A stretch of DNA of 64,000 bases from Nitrincola alkalilacustris (GTDB taxonomy: Bacteria > Pseudomonadota > Gammaproteobacteria > Pseudomonadales > Balneatricaceae). The position numbers and the translations under genes were made by a program. The stretch spans positions 62,001 to 126,000 of the forward strand of contig NZ_WBOM01000001.1 in the NCBI RefSeq assembly GCF_008973755.1. Direction: 5' to 3'. Positions 1-8,277 of the stretch are shown piece by piece (the stretch's first letter is position 1; every line of letters begins with the position of its first letter). The notes beneath the pieces were generated by a model. The model saw only the letters and a list, made by a program, of their open reading frames with translations. It was not told the origin of the DNA and searched no databases.

Positions 1-1
1 G

Positions 2-1015
2 CTGGCGCTGATGATCTTGCGCTCGATTCAGCAGCCCATCAATCAGCTTGCAGCGTCCATGCAGCAGATCGCAACATACTCGGATCTTACAGAGCGTGTA
101 CCGGTCAAGGGTAAAGATGAAATAGCACGGCTCAGCGGACAGTTTAATCAGATGATGGATCACTTTCAGTCATTGATAAAGAATATGTCTGGTGCGACTC
201 ATCAGTTGGCTGCTGCTGCCGAGGAGATGAGTGCCATCAGCCATCAGGTCAGTGGTACGGCTCAGGAGCAGGAGCAGCAGACGACCATGATAGCAACTGC
301 GATTAACGAAATGACTGCGGCAATCTCAGAGGTGGCAGCGAATGCTCAGAATGCCTCTTTCAGTGCCGAGCAGGCCAATGAGCAGAGCCGCCAGGGTCTT
401 GAGCGCTCGCGTAACTCGGTCAGATCAATAGAGGCGCTGGCAGGCAGCATTGATGAGTCTGCTGGCCATATTCAGGATCTTGGTGATCAGATTCAGAAGA
501 TCACAGAGGTTCTGGAAGTGATTGAGACTATTGCCGGGCAAACCAATCTGCTGGCGCTGAATGCGGCCATTGAGGCGGCCAGGGCTGGTGATGCAGGACG
601 CGGATTCAGCGTGGTGGCAGATGAGGTAAGGCATCTGGCGGCTAATACCCAGCAGGCAACCGAACGTATTCAGAATACGATAGTGTCGCTGCAGGCATTA
701 GCACATAAAGTGATTGAAGAGATGCAGCAGTCAATTCAGCGTGCTCAGGCAGGTGTGGCTTCGGCCAGAGAGAATGGTGATGCTTTTGAGGTCGTTGGAG
801 CATCGGTGGGCGCTATCGCGGATATGAATGTTCAGATCTCAACTGCAACCGAGGAGCAAACTGCGGTTGCCAATGAGATAAACGAGAACGTCACATCTGT
901 TTCTCGCAGTGTCAGTGAGGTTGTCAGTGGCGCGGAGCAGACGTCACAGGCCAGCCAGCAGCTGGCTGAACTGGCTCAGCAACTGCAGCGTGAGGTTGAG
1001 CGTTTTAAAACCTGA
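2..1015 (+). CDS. Methyl-accepting chemotaxis protein, C-terminal part (5' truncated)
   Basis: This is the cytoplasmic end of a transmembrane chemoreceptor that would signal to CheA/CheW. The open frame runs in from the window edge; the first residues (LALMILRSI) look like the end of a second membrane span. A HAMP linker follows (about the first 50 residues, with a [13 protein letters not shown]-type end), then a long heptad-rich coiled coil. The hairpin tip at about residues 178-200 carries the signature [16 protein letters not shown] followed by [12 protein letters not shown]. The N-terminal sensor domain lies outside the window, so the ligand is unknown. No CheR-tethering NWETF-like tail is visible; the protein ends in VERFKT. 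It stops immediately next to the converging gene at 1016. Confidence 0.95.
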   Translation: MALMILRSIQQPINQLAASMQQIATYSDLTERVPVKGKDEIARLSGQFNQMMDHFQSLIKNMSGATHQLAAAAEEMSAISHQVSGTAQEQEQQTTMIATAINEMTAAISEVAANAQNASFSAEQANEQSRQGLERSRNSVRSIEALAGSIDESAGHIQDLGDQIQKITEVLEVIETIAGQTNLLALNAAIEAARAGDAGRGFSVVADEVRHLAANTQQATERIQNTIVSLQALAHKVIEEMQQSIQRAQAGVASARENGDAFEVVGASVGAIADMNVQISTATEEQTAVANEINENVTSVSRSVSEVVSGAEQTSQASQQLAELAQQLQREVERFKT

Positions 1016-1333
1016 TCAGTCGTTTTCCCAGACTTCACGAAGGGGCTCGCCAAAGTCATCATAAAGAATCTTCTTGCGAGGCTTCTTGACGGGTGGCTTG
1101 AGTTTTTTCGTGCCGGCCTGGCGTCTCGCATCCAGTGCGGCCATCACTTCGGGAATGGGGGTGCGAGGCTGAGGTGGTTGCGGGCTGAAAACCGGTGCCG
1201 GCAGTGGTGCGCCATCGGCGAGGCCAGTACAGCCTGATTGCACGGACAGAATCCGGCCTCCCTCCGACAGGTATCGCTGCATATCACGCTCAAGCTCGCG
1301 TCTTATTTCGGCTTTTGTGGGACGTTTTGCCAT
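1016..1333 (-). CDS. Small basic/proline-rich hypothetical protein (105 aa)
   Basis: I cannot assign a function. The ATG at 1333 (MAKRPTKAEIRREL) is preferred over a TTG three codons upstream. The protein has a charged N-terminal helix, a short RYLSEGGRILSV stretch, a proline-rich middle, a Lys-rich segment (KKLKPPVKKPRKK) and an acidic/aromatic tail (YDDFGEPLREVWE). The GG-containing stretch resembles the LSxGGxI motif of the small RNA-polymerase-binding protein SutA of Pseudomonas, but the rest does not obviously match, so this is only a hint. It lies downstream of the quinone oxidoreductase gene on the same strand, separated by a hairpin, so it is probably transcribed on its own. Confidence 0.65.
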   Translation of the reverse strand: MAKRPTKAEIRRELERDMQRYLSEGGRILSVQSGCTGLADGAPLPAPVFSPQPPQPRTPIPEVMAALDARRQAGTKKLKPPVKKPRKKILYDDFGEPLREVWEND

Positions 1334-1354
1334 GGTGTTCAATCAGTATCAAAG

Positions 1355-1378
1355 CCGGCATCTGTTGTCAGATGCCGG
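1355..1378 (-). terminator. Perfect 10-bp hairpin after the quinone oxidoreductase gene
   Basis: CCGGCATCTG and CAGATGCCGG pair perfectly around a TTGT loop. The hairpin lies just beyond the stop of the minus-strand oxidoreductase gene; read on the minus strand it is followed by CTTTGATA, only a short T run. It is probably a factor-independent terminator or a 3'-end stabilising hairpin. Confidence 0.55.
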
Positions 1379-1390
1379 GCGAGGGTTGCA

Positions 1391-2353
1391 TCAATCTGCA
1401 ATGTGGATGACCAGATTACCCAGAGCACCGGGTTTGAGTACATCCTGATGTGCTTTGGGCAGTTCGGTCAGCGCGTAGGTGGTGCGTATCACAGGTTCCA
1501 GCATCCGGCTGGCCAGCAGTGGATACAGAGACTGACCTATCTGTCGCAGTTCTGGCGCGCTGACATTGAATAACGCCATACCCATGACAGAAGCATCTCG
1601 TGCCATCAGATCACGCGGATTGATCTCGATGGTGCCACGATTACCAACCACGACGACACGTCCCTTGGGTGCCAGCGCCTTGAGGTCTCTGTCCAGATTG
1701 ACATTTGCCAGCATCTCGATGATCAGGTTAAAGCCGTTACCGGGCTGCTGCCACTGGGCAAGATGTTCCGCATCATTGTGATTGATCACCTGTGCAACCC
1801 CTTGCTGTTTCAGCAGTGCCTCGCCTTCAACCGTGCCGGCACTGGCAATCACTTTCAGGCCCGATGCTGCTGCCAGTTGCACACAGGCGATGCCAACAGC
1901 GCCGGTTGCGCCATGAATCAGTACGGTTTCACCCGCCTGTGCCTGACCACGGCCGAACAGTGCACGATGGGCCGTTGTATAGGGCACACCCAGACATGCG
2001 CCTTCGTCATAACTGATGGCATCCGGCAGGGCAAAGGTGGTTGCCGGGTCCAGCAGGGCATACTCGGCAGATGAACCTGTCAGAGTGCGGCTGAAGTAGA
2101 CGCGGTCACCAGGCTTGAAGTCCTTGACCAGCTTGCCGACAGCAACCACCTCTCCGGCACCGTCCATGCCGGGTGTATGAGGAAAGTTAGCGGTATAGTT
2201 ATTGATGCCGGCACGAATATAGGTGTCCACCGGGTTGACCCCTGCGGCCTTGACGGCAACCAGTATCTGTTCATCTGCGGCAACTGGCTGCTCAACCTCT
2301 TCCAGATTCAATAGATCCACATCACCATGCTGGTGGCTACGCATCGCTTTCAT
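1391..2353 (-). CDS. NADPH:quinone oxidoreductase, zinc-independent MDR family
   Basis: This is a medium-chain dehydrogenase/reductase of the quinone oxidoreductase type (320 aa, normal for the family). It should reduce quinones or related enones with NADPH in the cytosol. The N-terminal GroES-like domain carries AGVNPVDTYIRAG and PGMDGAGEVVAVG. The Rossmann half has VLIHGATGAVGIACVQLA around residues 142-160. The structural-zinc cysteines of alcohol dehydrogenases are absent, consistent with a QOR rather than an ADH. The next gene upstream (2608) points away, and the downstream hairpin at 1355 suggests a single-gene transcript. The physiological substrate cannot be told from sequence. Confidence 0.88.
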   Translation of the reverse strand: MKAMRSHQHGDVDLLNLEEVEQPVAADEQILVAVKAAGVNPVDTYIRAGINNYTANFPHTPGMDGAGEVVAVGKLVKDFKPGDRVYFSRTLTGSSAEYALLDPATTFALPDAISYDEGACLGVPYTTAHRALFGRGQAQAGETVLIHGATGAVGIACVQLAAASGLKVIASAGTVEGEALLKQQGVAQVINHNDAEHLAQWQQPGNGFNLIIEMLANVNLDRDLKALAPKGRVVVVGNRGTIEINPRDLMARDASVMGMALFNVSAPELRQIGQSLYPLLASRMLEPVIRTTYALTELPKAHQDVLKPGALGNLVIHIAD

Positions 2354-2515
2354 GTCTTAACGCTCTCGTCAGGGTTGAATGTCAGGGTTAAACACTACAG
2401 GGTAGTCTTCCGGCAGGCGGCTGGCAACAGCCGGATATTAGCAATGAAATATTTGAATAGCGCCGCTTCGCTGATCTCGGTATGCTATAAGACCAAGGGA
2501 TAAGTAGGGTATACC

Positions 2516-2542
2516 TTGTTCGATTTAAATCTGTTCGAACAA
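2516..2542. promoter_or_regulatory. Inverted repeat upstream of the diguanylate cyclase gene
   Basis: TTGTTCG (2516-2522) pairs with CGAACAA (2536-2542). The second arm sits in the 10-bp palindrome TGTTCGAACA (2532-2541). The repeat lies about 65 bp before the TTG start at 2608, so it could be an operator. No regulator is identified. Confidence 0.3.
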
Positions 2543-2607
2543 CGTGCAGTTACCGGAAACCGTGGGTAGTAAGACAAACTGATTGATACGAATCATGAAG
2601 GTAGCGT

Positions 2608-3606
2608 TTGACTTCCATACATTCGGAAAACTTTCCGCGTAGAATTTCGATTCTGTTTCATATCGTGGCAATGTTGCCACTGGCTGGCTTCGCAGTCGGG
2701 CACCTCATCTGGGGAGACCTTTTGCTGGGCCTGATACTGCTGATGGCATTCGTCACAGTGACGCTGTCATTGCGCCAGGAGCTGCGCTTTCGCGACAGTC
2801 TGTTGTATCGCCAGTGGTTTGTGCTGGTAGTGTCTGTGGCGATTGTCTATGCCTGCTACTCCGTGGGGCTGCGAGGACTGATCTATACCTTTCCGATGGC
2901 ATCCGTATTTTTTTTCACCTTCAGGCTTTCCCATGGCCTGATTACCGGCATTATTTTTTCCATCAGTTGCCTGCTGGCAGCTTTGAATGTTGAAGAGCCG
3001 TTGCTGGTGGTGCGCTTTTCCGTCGGTATCACCATCTGTATGGTGTTTGCGAGCATTTTTGCCTTTATCGTCGGGCGGCAGAAGGCGGAGCTGGAGCGTC
3101 AGGCAGGGCTGGATGAGTTGACCGGTGTGTTGAATCGGCGCCGCCTTCAGGAAACACTCGATACGGCACTGCAGCTCAAACAGCGACATCAGACACCGGC
3201 CAGTCTGATTCTGGTAGATCTGGACCATTTCAAATCGATCAATGATACCCATGGACATCTGGTGGGTGATCAGGTGCTGATCGACTTTGCTCGTCTGGTG
3301 TCTGGACGGATTAGAAGCTGTGACAAGCTGTTTCGCTTCGGGGGCGAGGAGTTCATGATTCTGCTGCCGGAGACATCTGAGCAGCAGGCGAGTCAGTTGG
3401 CTGAATCACTGCGTGAGCGCATCGCGCAGAAAATATTTGGTGGCTCTATTCATCTCACCTGCAGCTTCGGGGTTGCGGAGCTGCAGGCCGATGAAACACT
3501 GGAGGCCTGGCTGCAAGCCTGTGACATGGCACTTTACCAGGCCAAAAACAAAGGGCGTAATCGAACTGTCAGGCGATTTCAGGTTACCTCCGATGCACTG
3601 GCCTGA
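2608..3606 (+). CDS. Membrane-bound diguanylate cyclase (GGDEF)
   Basis: This protein makes cyclic di-GMP from two GTP at the inner membrane. The first ~155 residues form about six hydrophobic segments with no recognised sensor domain. A GGDEF domain (about 168-325) then begins with DELTGVLNRRRL and contains DLDHFKSINDTHGHLVGD and the active-site GGEEF. An RSCD sequence five residues before GGEEF matches the RxxD inhibitory site, so product feedback inhibition is expected. The start is a TTG preceded by AAGGTAG; no in-frame ATG fits before the first membrane span. The 3' end overlaps the converging PACE gene by 28 bp. Confidence 0.92.
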   Translation: MTSIHSENFPRRISILFHIVAMLPLAGFAVGHLIWGDLLLGLILLMAFVTVTLSLRQELRFRDSLLYRQWFVLVVSVAIVYACYSVGLRGLIYTFPMASVFFFTFRLSHGLITGIIFSISCLLAALNVEEPLLVVRFSVGITICMVFASIFAFIVGRQKAELERQAGLDELTGVLNRRRLQETLDTALQLKQRHQTPASLILVDLDHFKSINDTHGHLVGDQVLIDFARLVSGRIRSCDKLFRFGGEEFMILLPETSEQQASQLAESLRERIAQKIFGGSIHLTCSFGVAELQADETLEAWLQACDMALYQAKNKGRNRTVRRFQVTSDALA

Positions 3607-4064
3607 ATGCTTTCCTGTGTCCGCGTTGAGTGCCCCTGAGCAACCGGCAGCGGGAAAAGCCAGTCATAACTCAGGTTATAGATAAACGCATAGACAACAT
3701 AGAAGAGCGCAACGCTGATATCCAGAATCAGTGCCTCGATCAGTCCGATCTGCAGATACCAGGCCACAATCGGCAGAAACAGTACCAGTAGCCCTGCCTC
3801 AAATGCGAGTGCGTGCAGCACCCGGATGCGCCAGGTCTTGATCACACTGCCGCGGCATCTGATCATGGCATGATCAAACATCAGGTTGTAGGCATAGTTC
3901 CAGATGGTGGCCAGAGTGGCGCCAGCAGCCGCGAGGACACCCATCTGCGCCAATTCGTAGCCGAATACCATGCTGGCCAGCGGTGCCAGCATCAGAATAC
4001 CGACCAGCTCAAACCCCAGCGCATGCCGTATCCTGTCTTTTGTGCTTCTTAAAACCTGACTCAT
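3579..4064 (-). CDS. PACE-family efflux transporter (AceI-like)
   Basis: This four-span inner-membrane protein (161 aa) has two tandem bacterial transmembrane pair domains, the architecture of proteobacterial antimicrobial compound efflux (PACE) proteins such as the chlorhexidine pump AceI. The first pair contains RIRHALGFELVGILMLAPL and ATIWNYAYNLMFD; the second repeats the pattern with RVLHALAFEAGLLVLFLPI and FYVVYAFIYNLSYDWLFP. Each repeat has the conserved glutamate in its first helix (FELVG, FEAGL) and the W/Y-N-Y-N-hydrophobic-D motif. The ATG at 4064 is preceded by GGGGAG. It is divergent from a LysR gene, the usual arrangement for this family. The natural substrate may be a polyamine or biocide. 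Confidence 0.88.
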   Translation of the reverse strand: MSQVLRSTKDRIRHALGFELVGILMLAPLASMVFGYELAQMGVLAAAGATLATIWNYAYNLMFDHAMIRCRGSVIKTWRIRVLHALAFEAGLLVLFLPIVAWYLQIGLIEALILDISVALFYVVYAFIYNLSYDWLFPLPVAQGHSTRTQESIQASASEVT

Positions 4065-4111
4065 GCTGCAATGCTCCCCATTACGTCGCAATCACTTCAA
4101 TCCGGTCAATT

Positions 4112-4145
4112 CTATCTGTTAATATTCAGAGATAAAGTTAGATAG
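4112..4145. promoter_or_regulatory. Putative LysR operator in the PACE/LysR intergenic region
   Basis: The 99-bp divergent spacer has CTATCT at 4112-4117 facing AGATAG at 4140-4145. An inner TATCT...AGATA pair spans 4113-4134, and a further copy of ATAGATAG lies next to the LysR start. The T-rich/A-rich dyad between divergent genes is typical of LysR binding sites. Confidence 0.35.
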
Positions 4146-4163
4146 TATCGGAAAAATAGATAG

Positions 4164-5039
4164 ATGAGCTTTACACTGGATCAACTAAAGGTGTTTGTGG
4201 CCGCGGCTGAAGCGGGATCCTTCTCCGCCGCAGCGCGTCGGTTGGGAAAGGCGCAGTCGGTTGTCAGTGCCAGTATCGGTAGTTTCGAAATAGATCTGGG
4301 CAATCAACTGTTTGACCGTTCGGGGCGTTTTCCGCAACTGACTCCTGCCGGAGAGCGGCTGCTGCTGGAGGCGCGTGTGATTCTGGAGCGCTGCGAGCAC
4401 TTCAAGGGGATAGCGATCAGTCTGGGCGAGGGGGTAGAGAGTCGTCTGGTTTTGGCGGTGGATGAGCTGTTCTCTTCGGCGCGTCTGGGGGCGCTGCTGG
4501 ATGAGTTTTCACGCACCTTTCCTCAGGTGGAGCTGGAGTTGCTGTTTCCACTGCTTGAGGATGTCAGCAATATGGTGCTGGAGAAAAGGGTTGATCTCGG
4601 CATCATGTGGCGTCAGGAGATATTGCCGACTGAGCTGGGTTTTCATGCACTGGGCTGGGTGCCGATGAAGGTGGTATGTGCTGCACAGCATCCACTGGCC
4701 GATCAGCTTGTTGGCTGGGAGGACCTGAAACGCTATCGGCAGTTGATGGTGGCTACCCGACATGACAGCGAGGAGAAGGTGCGTTTGAGGGTCGCCTCTG
4801 ATGTCTGGTGGGTGGAAAGCCATTGGGTTATCGTGGAGCTGGTACAGCGCAATCTGGGCTGGGCTTTTGTGCCGGCACCTATTGCCGAGGAGGGGTTGCG
4901 CTCTGGACGACTGATATCACCCAGACTTGAGTTTGACGATCAGGACTGGCCGGTTGCGCTGGAGCTGGTCTGGCATAAACAGCGTCCACTGGGCAAGGCC
5001 GCTGCCTGGCTCAGGCAGCGGTTGATGCAGCAGACGTAA
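4164..5039 (+). CDS. LysR-family transcriptional regulator
   Basis: This is a 291-aa LysR-type regulator. The N-terminal winged helix-turn-helix is clear (LDQLKVFVAAAEAGSFSAAARRLGKAQSVVSASIGSFE, as the family's LxxFxxVaexgSfsxAAxxLxxsqsxvSxxI pattern). A periplasmic-binding-like effector domain covers about residues 90-290. It is divergent from the PACE transporter gene with a shared 99-bp control region, so it most likely activates that exporter in response to its substrate. This is inferred from PACE/LysR pairs in Acinetobacter and Pseudomonas. The gene ends seven bases before the converging slyD. Confidence 0.92.
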   Translation: MSFTLDQLKVFVAAAEAGSFSAAARRLGKAQSVVSASIGSFEIDLGNQLFDRSGRFPQLTPAGERLLLEARVILERCEHFKGIAISLGEGVESRLVLAVDELFSSARLGALLDEFSRTFPQVELELLFPLLEDVSNMVLEKRVDLGIMWRQEILPTELGFHALGWVPMKVVCAAQHPLADQLVGWEDLKRYRQLMVATRHDSEEKVRLRVASDVWWVESHWVIVELVQRNLGWAFVPAPIAEEGLRSGRLISPRLEFDDQDWPVALELVWHKQRPLGKAAAWLRQRLMQQT

Positions 5040-5046
5040 AGGCCTG

Positions 5047-5535
5047 TCAGTGGTGGTGATGGCCGCCGGGACCATGTGCATGGCCGTGTGCAATCTCATC
5101 CTGCGAGGCTTCGCGTACATCGACAATACTGATTTTGAAGGTCAGACTCTTGCCAGCCAGTGGATGGTTGGTATCGACCTGAGCCTGGGAATGCCCGACC
5201 TTGACGATAGTAACGTCGCGGTAATCGTTTTCACCTACTTCAAGCAGCGCCGGCATACCAGGGCTCCACTTCTTTGCACCGTGCAGGCGTTTCAACTGTA
5301 CCTTTTCGATGGCACCTTCCTGGCGCAGGCCATAGGCCTTTTCCGGTGGCAGGGTTACATCGAATTCATCCCCTGCACTGTGGCCTTCGAGCGCTTCAAC
5401 CAGTCCGGGGAGCAGTCCGGGGCTGCCTTGCAGATAAAGTACCGGCTCCTGCCCGTGAGAGCTGCCCAGCTCTTCGTTTTCGTCCGTCAGGGTGTAGTGG
5501 AACTGAACAACGGTGTTTTTCGTGATCTGCATCAT
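5047..5535 (-). CDS. slyD: SlyD-like FKBP-type peptidyl-prolyl cis-trans isomerase
   Basis: This is a cytosolic prolyl isomerase and chaperone of the SlyD family. It starts with MQITKNTVVQFHYTLTDENG-like sequence, followed by FKBP halves flanking an insert-in-flap domain (about residues 70-125, with the LEGHSAGDEFDVTLPPEKAYG region before it). The short His-rich tail (AHGHAHGPGGHHHH) is the metal-binding end seen in SlyD, though much shorter than in E. coli. In that family the tail delivers nickel for hydrogenase maturation; no hydrogenase is in this window. Two adjacent ATG codons (5535, 5532) precede QITK. An in-frame extension further upstream looks non-coding. Confidence 0.9.
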   Translation of the reverse strand: MMQITKNTVVQFHYTLTDENEELGSSHGQEPVLYLQGSPGLLPGLVEALEGHSAGDEFDVTLPPEKAYGLRQEGAIEKVQLKRLHGAKKWSPGMPALLEVGENDYRDVTIVKVGHSQAQVDTNHPLAGKSLTFKISIVDVREASQDEIAHGHAHGPGGHHHH

Positions 5536-5601
5536 ATGCCTCATGGTTCTGTTTAAGCGGTTATTATCCTCGGTGAGCACTTAAAGGTCGAGACACGATG
5601 C

Positions 5602-7059
5602 TTAATTGTCTGCATCAGCCCCCTTCTGGTAACGCCCGTGCTTGAGCTTTTCGTACAGTGCCGCGCGCGATATACCCAGCAGGCGTGCCGCTTCTGAACG
5701 GTTGCCACGAGTATGGCACAGGGCTTCGTCGATGGCTGCTGCCTCGGCTTCCTGAAGCTGCGTCTTGAGCGGACGGGGTGGCTGTGACGGAGTCGGCATA
5801 ACAGGCTTTTCCGGTACCTTTTCTACCGGGGGGCGGGGCTTGCTGAGACGTGGTCCCAGCAGATCCTGTATTTTGGTGATATCAATCAGGTTATCGTTCT
5901 CGCTGAGAATACAGGCCCGCTCCAGCACGTTATAGAGTTCGCGGACATTGCCGGGCCAGTCATGATGGCACAGCAGGTCGAGTGCACCGCTGGTCAGCTC
6001 CTTGGGCAGCAGCCCCAGCCTTCCTGCACACTCATCCAGAATGCGTTCACTGAGCATTTCGATATCGGAGATACGTTCGCGCAGTGGCGGCAGATGGATC
6101 GGCATGCCATTCAGGCGATAGTAAAGATCGGCCCGGAATTCGCCTTCATCGACCATTTCGCCGAGATCACGACTGGTTGCCGCGACGATGCGAACATCCG
6201 CCTTCTGAACCTTGTTCGAACCTATCCGTTCAAACTCGCGTTCCTGCAGGGCTCGCAGCAGTTTGGCCTGCAGTACCAGAGGCATATCGCCTATCTCATC
6301 CAGAAACAGGGTGCCGCCTTCTGCGATTTCGAACTTGCCGGGGCGTCCCTCTTTCTGCGCACCGGTGTAGGCACCGGGGGCGACGCCGAAAAACTCGGCT
6401 TCTATCAGGCTTTCCGGAATGGCTGCAACATTGATGGAGATGAAGGGTTTGCCTGAGCGCTCCGACAGGTCGTGCAGGGCATGGGCAAACAGCTCCTTGC
6501 CGGTTCCGGTTTCGCCAGTGAGCAGCACTGAGATGTCATAGCGGGCAGCCTGGCGGATCTGATGCTTGATGGTACGTAGCGCTTCACTGCGCCCTGCAAT
6601 CTGTGACAGCTGGTAGCGCACATTGCGTGTCGGCACCTGGCGGCTGACATCGCGGATCTGACTCTGCAGAACATTGTATTTGGCCAGCAGCGGCTTCATG
6701 TGGGAGGCGCTTTCTATGGCAACAAATGCAAAGCCACCGACAATATTGCCCCGTTCATCCTGCAGCGGGATGGCACTGACCACCACCCACTGGCTGCGGA
6801 TGTAAAGCAGATCCAGAAACACAGGTTTACCGCTGGTGACAACATGGGGCAGGTAGCTGTTGGGGATGATATCGGTGATATGGTGTCCGACCGGCGACAT
6901 CTCCAGGCCGAGAAAGTCCATGTAGCCATCACTGATCCAGGAGATAACGCCCTGTTGATCCACCGCAATTGCGTATTCATAGAAGGCTTCGAAGGACTCG
7001 GCGAGAAAGGTAAGTGCCTTTTTTCTGACCTCATGCAAGGTGCTTTTTGTTATAGGCAT
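5602..7059 (-). CDS. Sigma-54-dependent activator with PAS domain
   Basis: This bacterial enhancer-binding protein (485 aa) has an N-terminal PAS sensor (about 15-110; [20 protein letters not shown]), an AAA+ ATPase core and a C-terminal Fis-type HTH. The core shows Walker A GETGTGKE, Walker B FLDEIGD and the arginine-finger region [11 protein letters not shown]. The HTH reads [20 protein letters not shown]. The sigma-54 contact loop is GAYTGA instead of the usual GAFTGA. The start at 7059 ([11 protein letters not shown]) is chosen because the PAS helix follows at normal distance; upstream in-frame codons overlap the inverted repeats. It is divergent from bdhA across a region with a -24/-12 promoter and three inverted repeats, so it most likely activates bdhA. 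The PAS ligand is unknown. Confidence 0.93.
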   Translation of the reverse strand: MPITKSTLHEVRKKALTFLAESFEAFYEYAIAVDQQGVISWISDGYMDFLGLEMSPVGHHITDIIPNSYLPHVVTSGKPVFLDLLYIRSQWVVVSAIPLQDERGNIVGGFAFVAIESASHMKPLLAKYNVLQSQIRDVSRQVPTRNVRYQLSQIAGRSEALRTIKHQIRQAARYDISVLLTGETGTGKELFAHALHDLSERSGKPFISINVAAIPESLIEAEFFGVAPGAYTGAQKEGRPGKFEIAEGGTLFLDEIGDMPLVLQAKLLRALQEREFERIGSNKVQKADVRIVAATSRDLGEMVDEGEFRADLYYRLNGMPIHLPPLRERISDIEMLSERILDECAGRLGLLPKELTSGALDLLCHHDWPGNVRELYNVLERACILSENDNLIDITKIQDLLGPRLSKPRPPVEKVPEKPVMPTPSQPPRPLKTQLQEAEAAAIDEALCHTRGNRSEAARLLGISRAALYEKLKHGRYQKGADADN

Positions 7060-7082
7060 GACGATTATCCAGACTGAGGGGG

Positions 7083-7145
7083 TGTCTGAATATATAGACA
7101 ACTTCTGTCTGGAATGCCAGACATTAGTGTCTTGAATAATAGACA
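7083..7145. promoter_or_regulatory. Three-copy inverted-repeat enhancer (UAS) for the sigma-54 activator
   Basis: Three 18-bp elements share the form TGTCT-N8-AGACA, at 7083-7100, 7106-7123 and 7128-7145. The middle one is TGTCTGGAATGCCAGACA; the third extends to GTGTCT...AGACAC. Centres are 23 and 22 bp apart, about two helical turns, so dimers would sit on one DNA face. The array ends 65 bp before the -24 element at 7209, a normal enhancer distance. It also begins 24 bp before the regulator's own start, allowing autoregulation. Confidence 0.82.
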
Positions 7146-7208
7146 CCTTCTGGCATTGCTAATAAGGCAATACGGTTAAGTTTATGATATATAATGTTTT
7201 TTTATTTA

Positions 7209-7224
7209 TGGCACGGTCCCTGCT
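7209..7224 (+). promoter_or_regulatory. Sigma-54 (-24/-12) promoter for bdhA
   Basis: TGGCACGGTCCCTGCT matches the TGGCACG-N4-TTGCW consensus, with GG at 7210-7211 and GC at 7222-7223 separated by exactly 10 bp. Transcription would start near 7235, leaving a ~120-nt leader before bdhA at 7358. Confidence 0.8.
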
Positions 7225-7357
7225 CTATTAGAAGGAAACAATAAATAAAATACAGGAACATCCTCATGATACGCGCCAACCTTCTTTATGCCTGCTGTTC
7301 CAGCACTTTGATCACTTCTGCATCGTGAAATCAACGTAAGCACACAGGAACTCTGGC

Positions 7358-8137
7358 ATGAAAAATTCCAAAAGAGCACTTGTCACCGGCTCCACCAGCG
7401 GCATTGGACTGGCAACGGCCCGCGTTCTGGCCAGCCACGGTATTGATATTGTCCTCAATGGCCTGGAGCCTCAGCAGGAAGGTGATGAGCTGGCCCGTGA
7501 ACTGGCCGGGCAATATGCCGTGAACACTCTTTACTGCCCTGCAGACCTCAGCCGCCCGGAAAAAATCCGCCAGATGATGTCGGATATCGGCCAGGCAGGT
7601 GGCATCAATATTCTGGTCAATAATGCAGGTATTCAGTTTACCTCACCCCTTCTGGATTTTCCCGCTGAGAAGTGGGATCAGATCATGGCGGTTAATCTCA
7701 GCGCAGCCTTTCATACCACACAACAGGCCCTGCCCATGATGCTGGACGATGGCTGGGGGCGCATTATCAATGTCGCGTCAGTGCATGGACTGGTGGCCTC
7801 GGTACATAAGTCGGCTTACTGCGCAGCCAAGCATGGGTTGATTGGTCTGACCAAAGTGGTTGCTTTGGAGCAGGCTGCAAACAATATCACTGCCAACGCC
7901 ATCTGCCCGGGGTGGACGGATACGCCACTGCTGAACGACCAGTTCAAGGCCTACAGTAAACAGCATGGCGTTACGTTTGATGAGGCCAAACTGGGCCTTA
8001 TTCAGAGCAAGGCGCCTTATCCAAGGCTCGTTGCGCCCAGTGAAATAGGCGAACTGGCTTATTTTTTGTGCACGGATGCTGCCCGGGCTATCACCGGAAC
8101 ATCCATGCCGATTGATGGTGCCTGGACGGCACACTGA
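7358..8137 (+). CDS. bdhA: 3-hydroxybutyrate dehydrogenase (SDR family)
   Basis: This enzyme oxidises (R)-3-hydroxybutyrate to acetoacetate with NAD+ in the cytosol, a step in use of PHB monomers or exogenous ketone bodies. It is a 259-aa classical short-chain dehydrogenase with TGSTSGIG at residues 11-18, NNAGIQ near 90, the catalytic Ser in NVASVHGLVAS, and YCAAK as the YxxxK pair. The family-specific segments HGLVAS, KHGLIGLTKVVALE, NAICPGWTDTPL and ITGTSMPIDGAWTA are those of BdhA rather than generic SDRs. It is preceded by the sigma-54 promoter. Acetoacetate-activating genes (CoA transferase, thiolase) are not in this window. Confidence 0.9.
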   Translation: MKNSKRALVTGSTSGIGLATARVLASHGIDIVLNGLEPQQEGDELARELAGQYAVNTLYCPADLSRPEKIRQMMSDIGQAGGINILVNNAGIQFTSPLLDFPAEKWDQIMAVNLSAAFHTTQQALPMMLDDGWGRIINVASVHGLVASVHKSAYCAAKHGLIGLTKVVALEQAANNITANAICPGWTDTPLLNDQFKAYSKQHGVTFDEAKLGLIQSKAPYPRLVAPSEIGELAYFLCTDAARAITGTSMPIDGAWTAH

Positions 8138-8229
8138 GAATTGAAAGGGAGGTAAAAGAAAATGCTGGAAATGGGAGTGTCTGTTTTTTTGTTCTCCCTC
8201 ATTGGACAAAGAATCAGACTATTTCTACC

Positions 8230-8256
8230 TTGACATACGATACGTAAGGAAATAAT
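8230..8256 (+). promoter_or_regulatory. Possible sigma-70 promoter for the TRAP operon
   Basis: TTGACA (8230-8235) and AATAAT (8251-8256, 5/6 to TATAAT) are separated by 15 bp, which is short. It fits the need for a promoter separate from bdhA's, and the palindrome at 8278 would lie just downstream of its start site. Confidence 0.35.
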
Positions 8257-8277
8257 GTTGGGGAGCTTTTTCTGGCT

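Noticed and set aside
7060-7146. 29-residue N-terminal extension of the sigma-54 activator
   Set aside because: It would run through the inverted-repeat enhancer, has no ribosome site and no similarity to PAS-type N-termini; [11 protein letters not shown] at 7059 is a better start.
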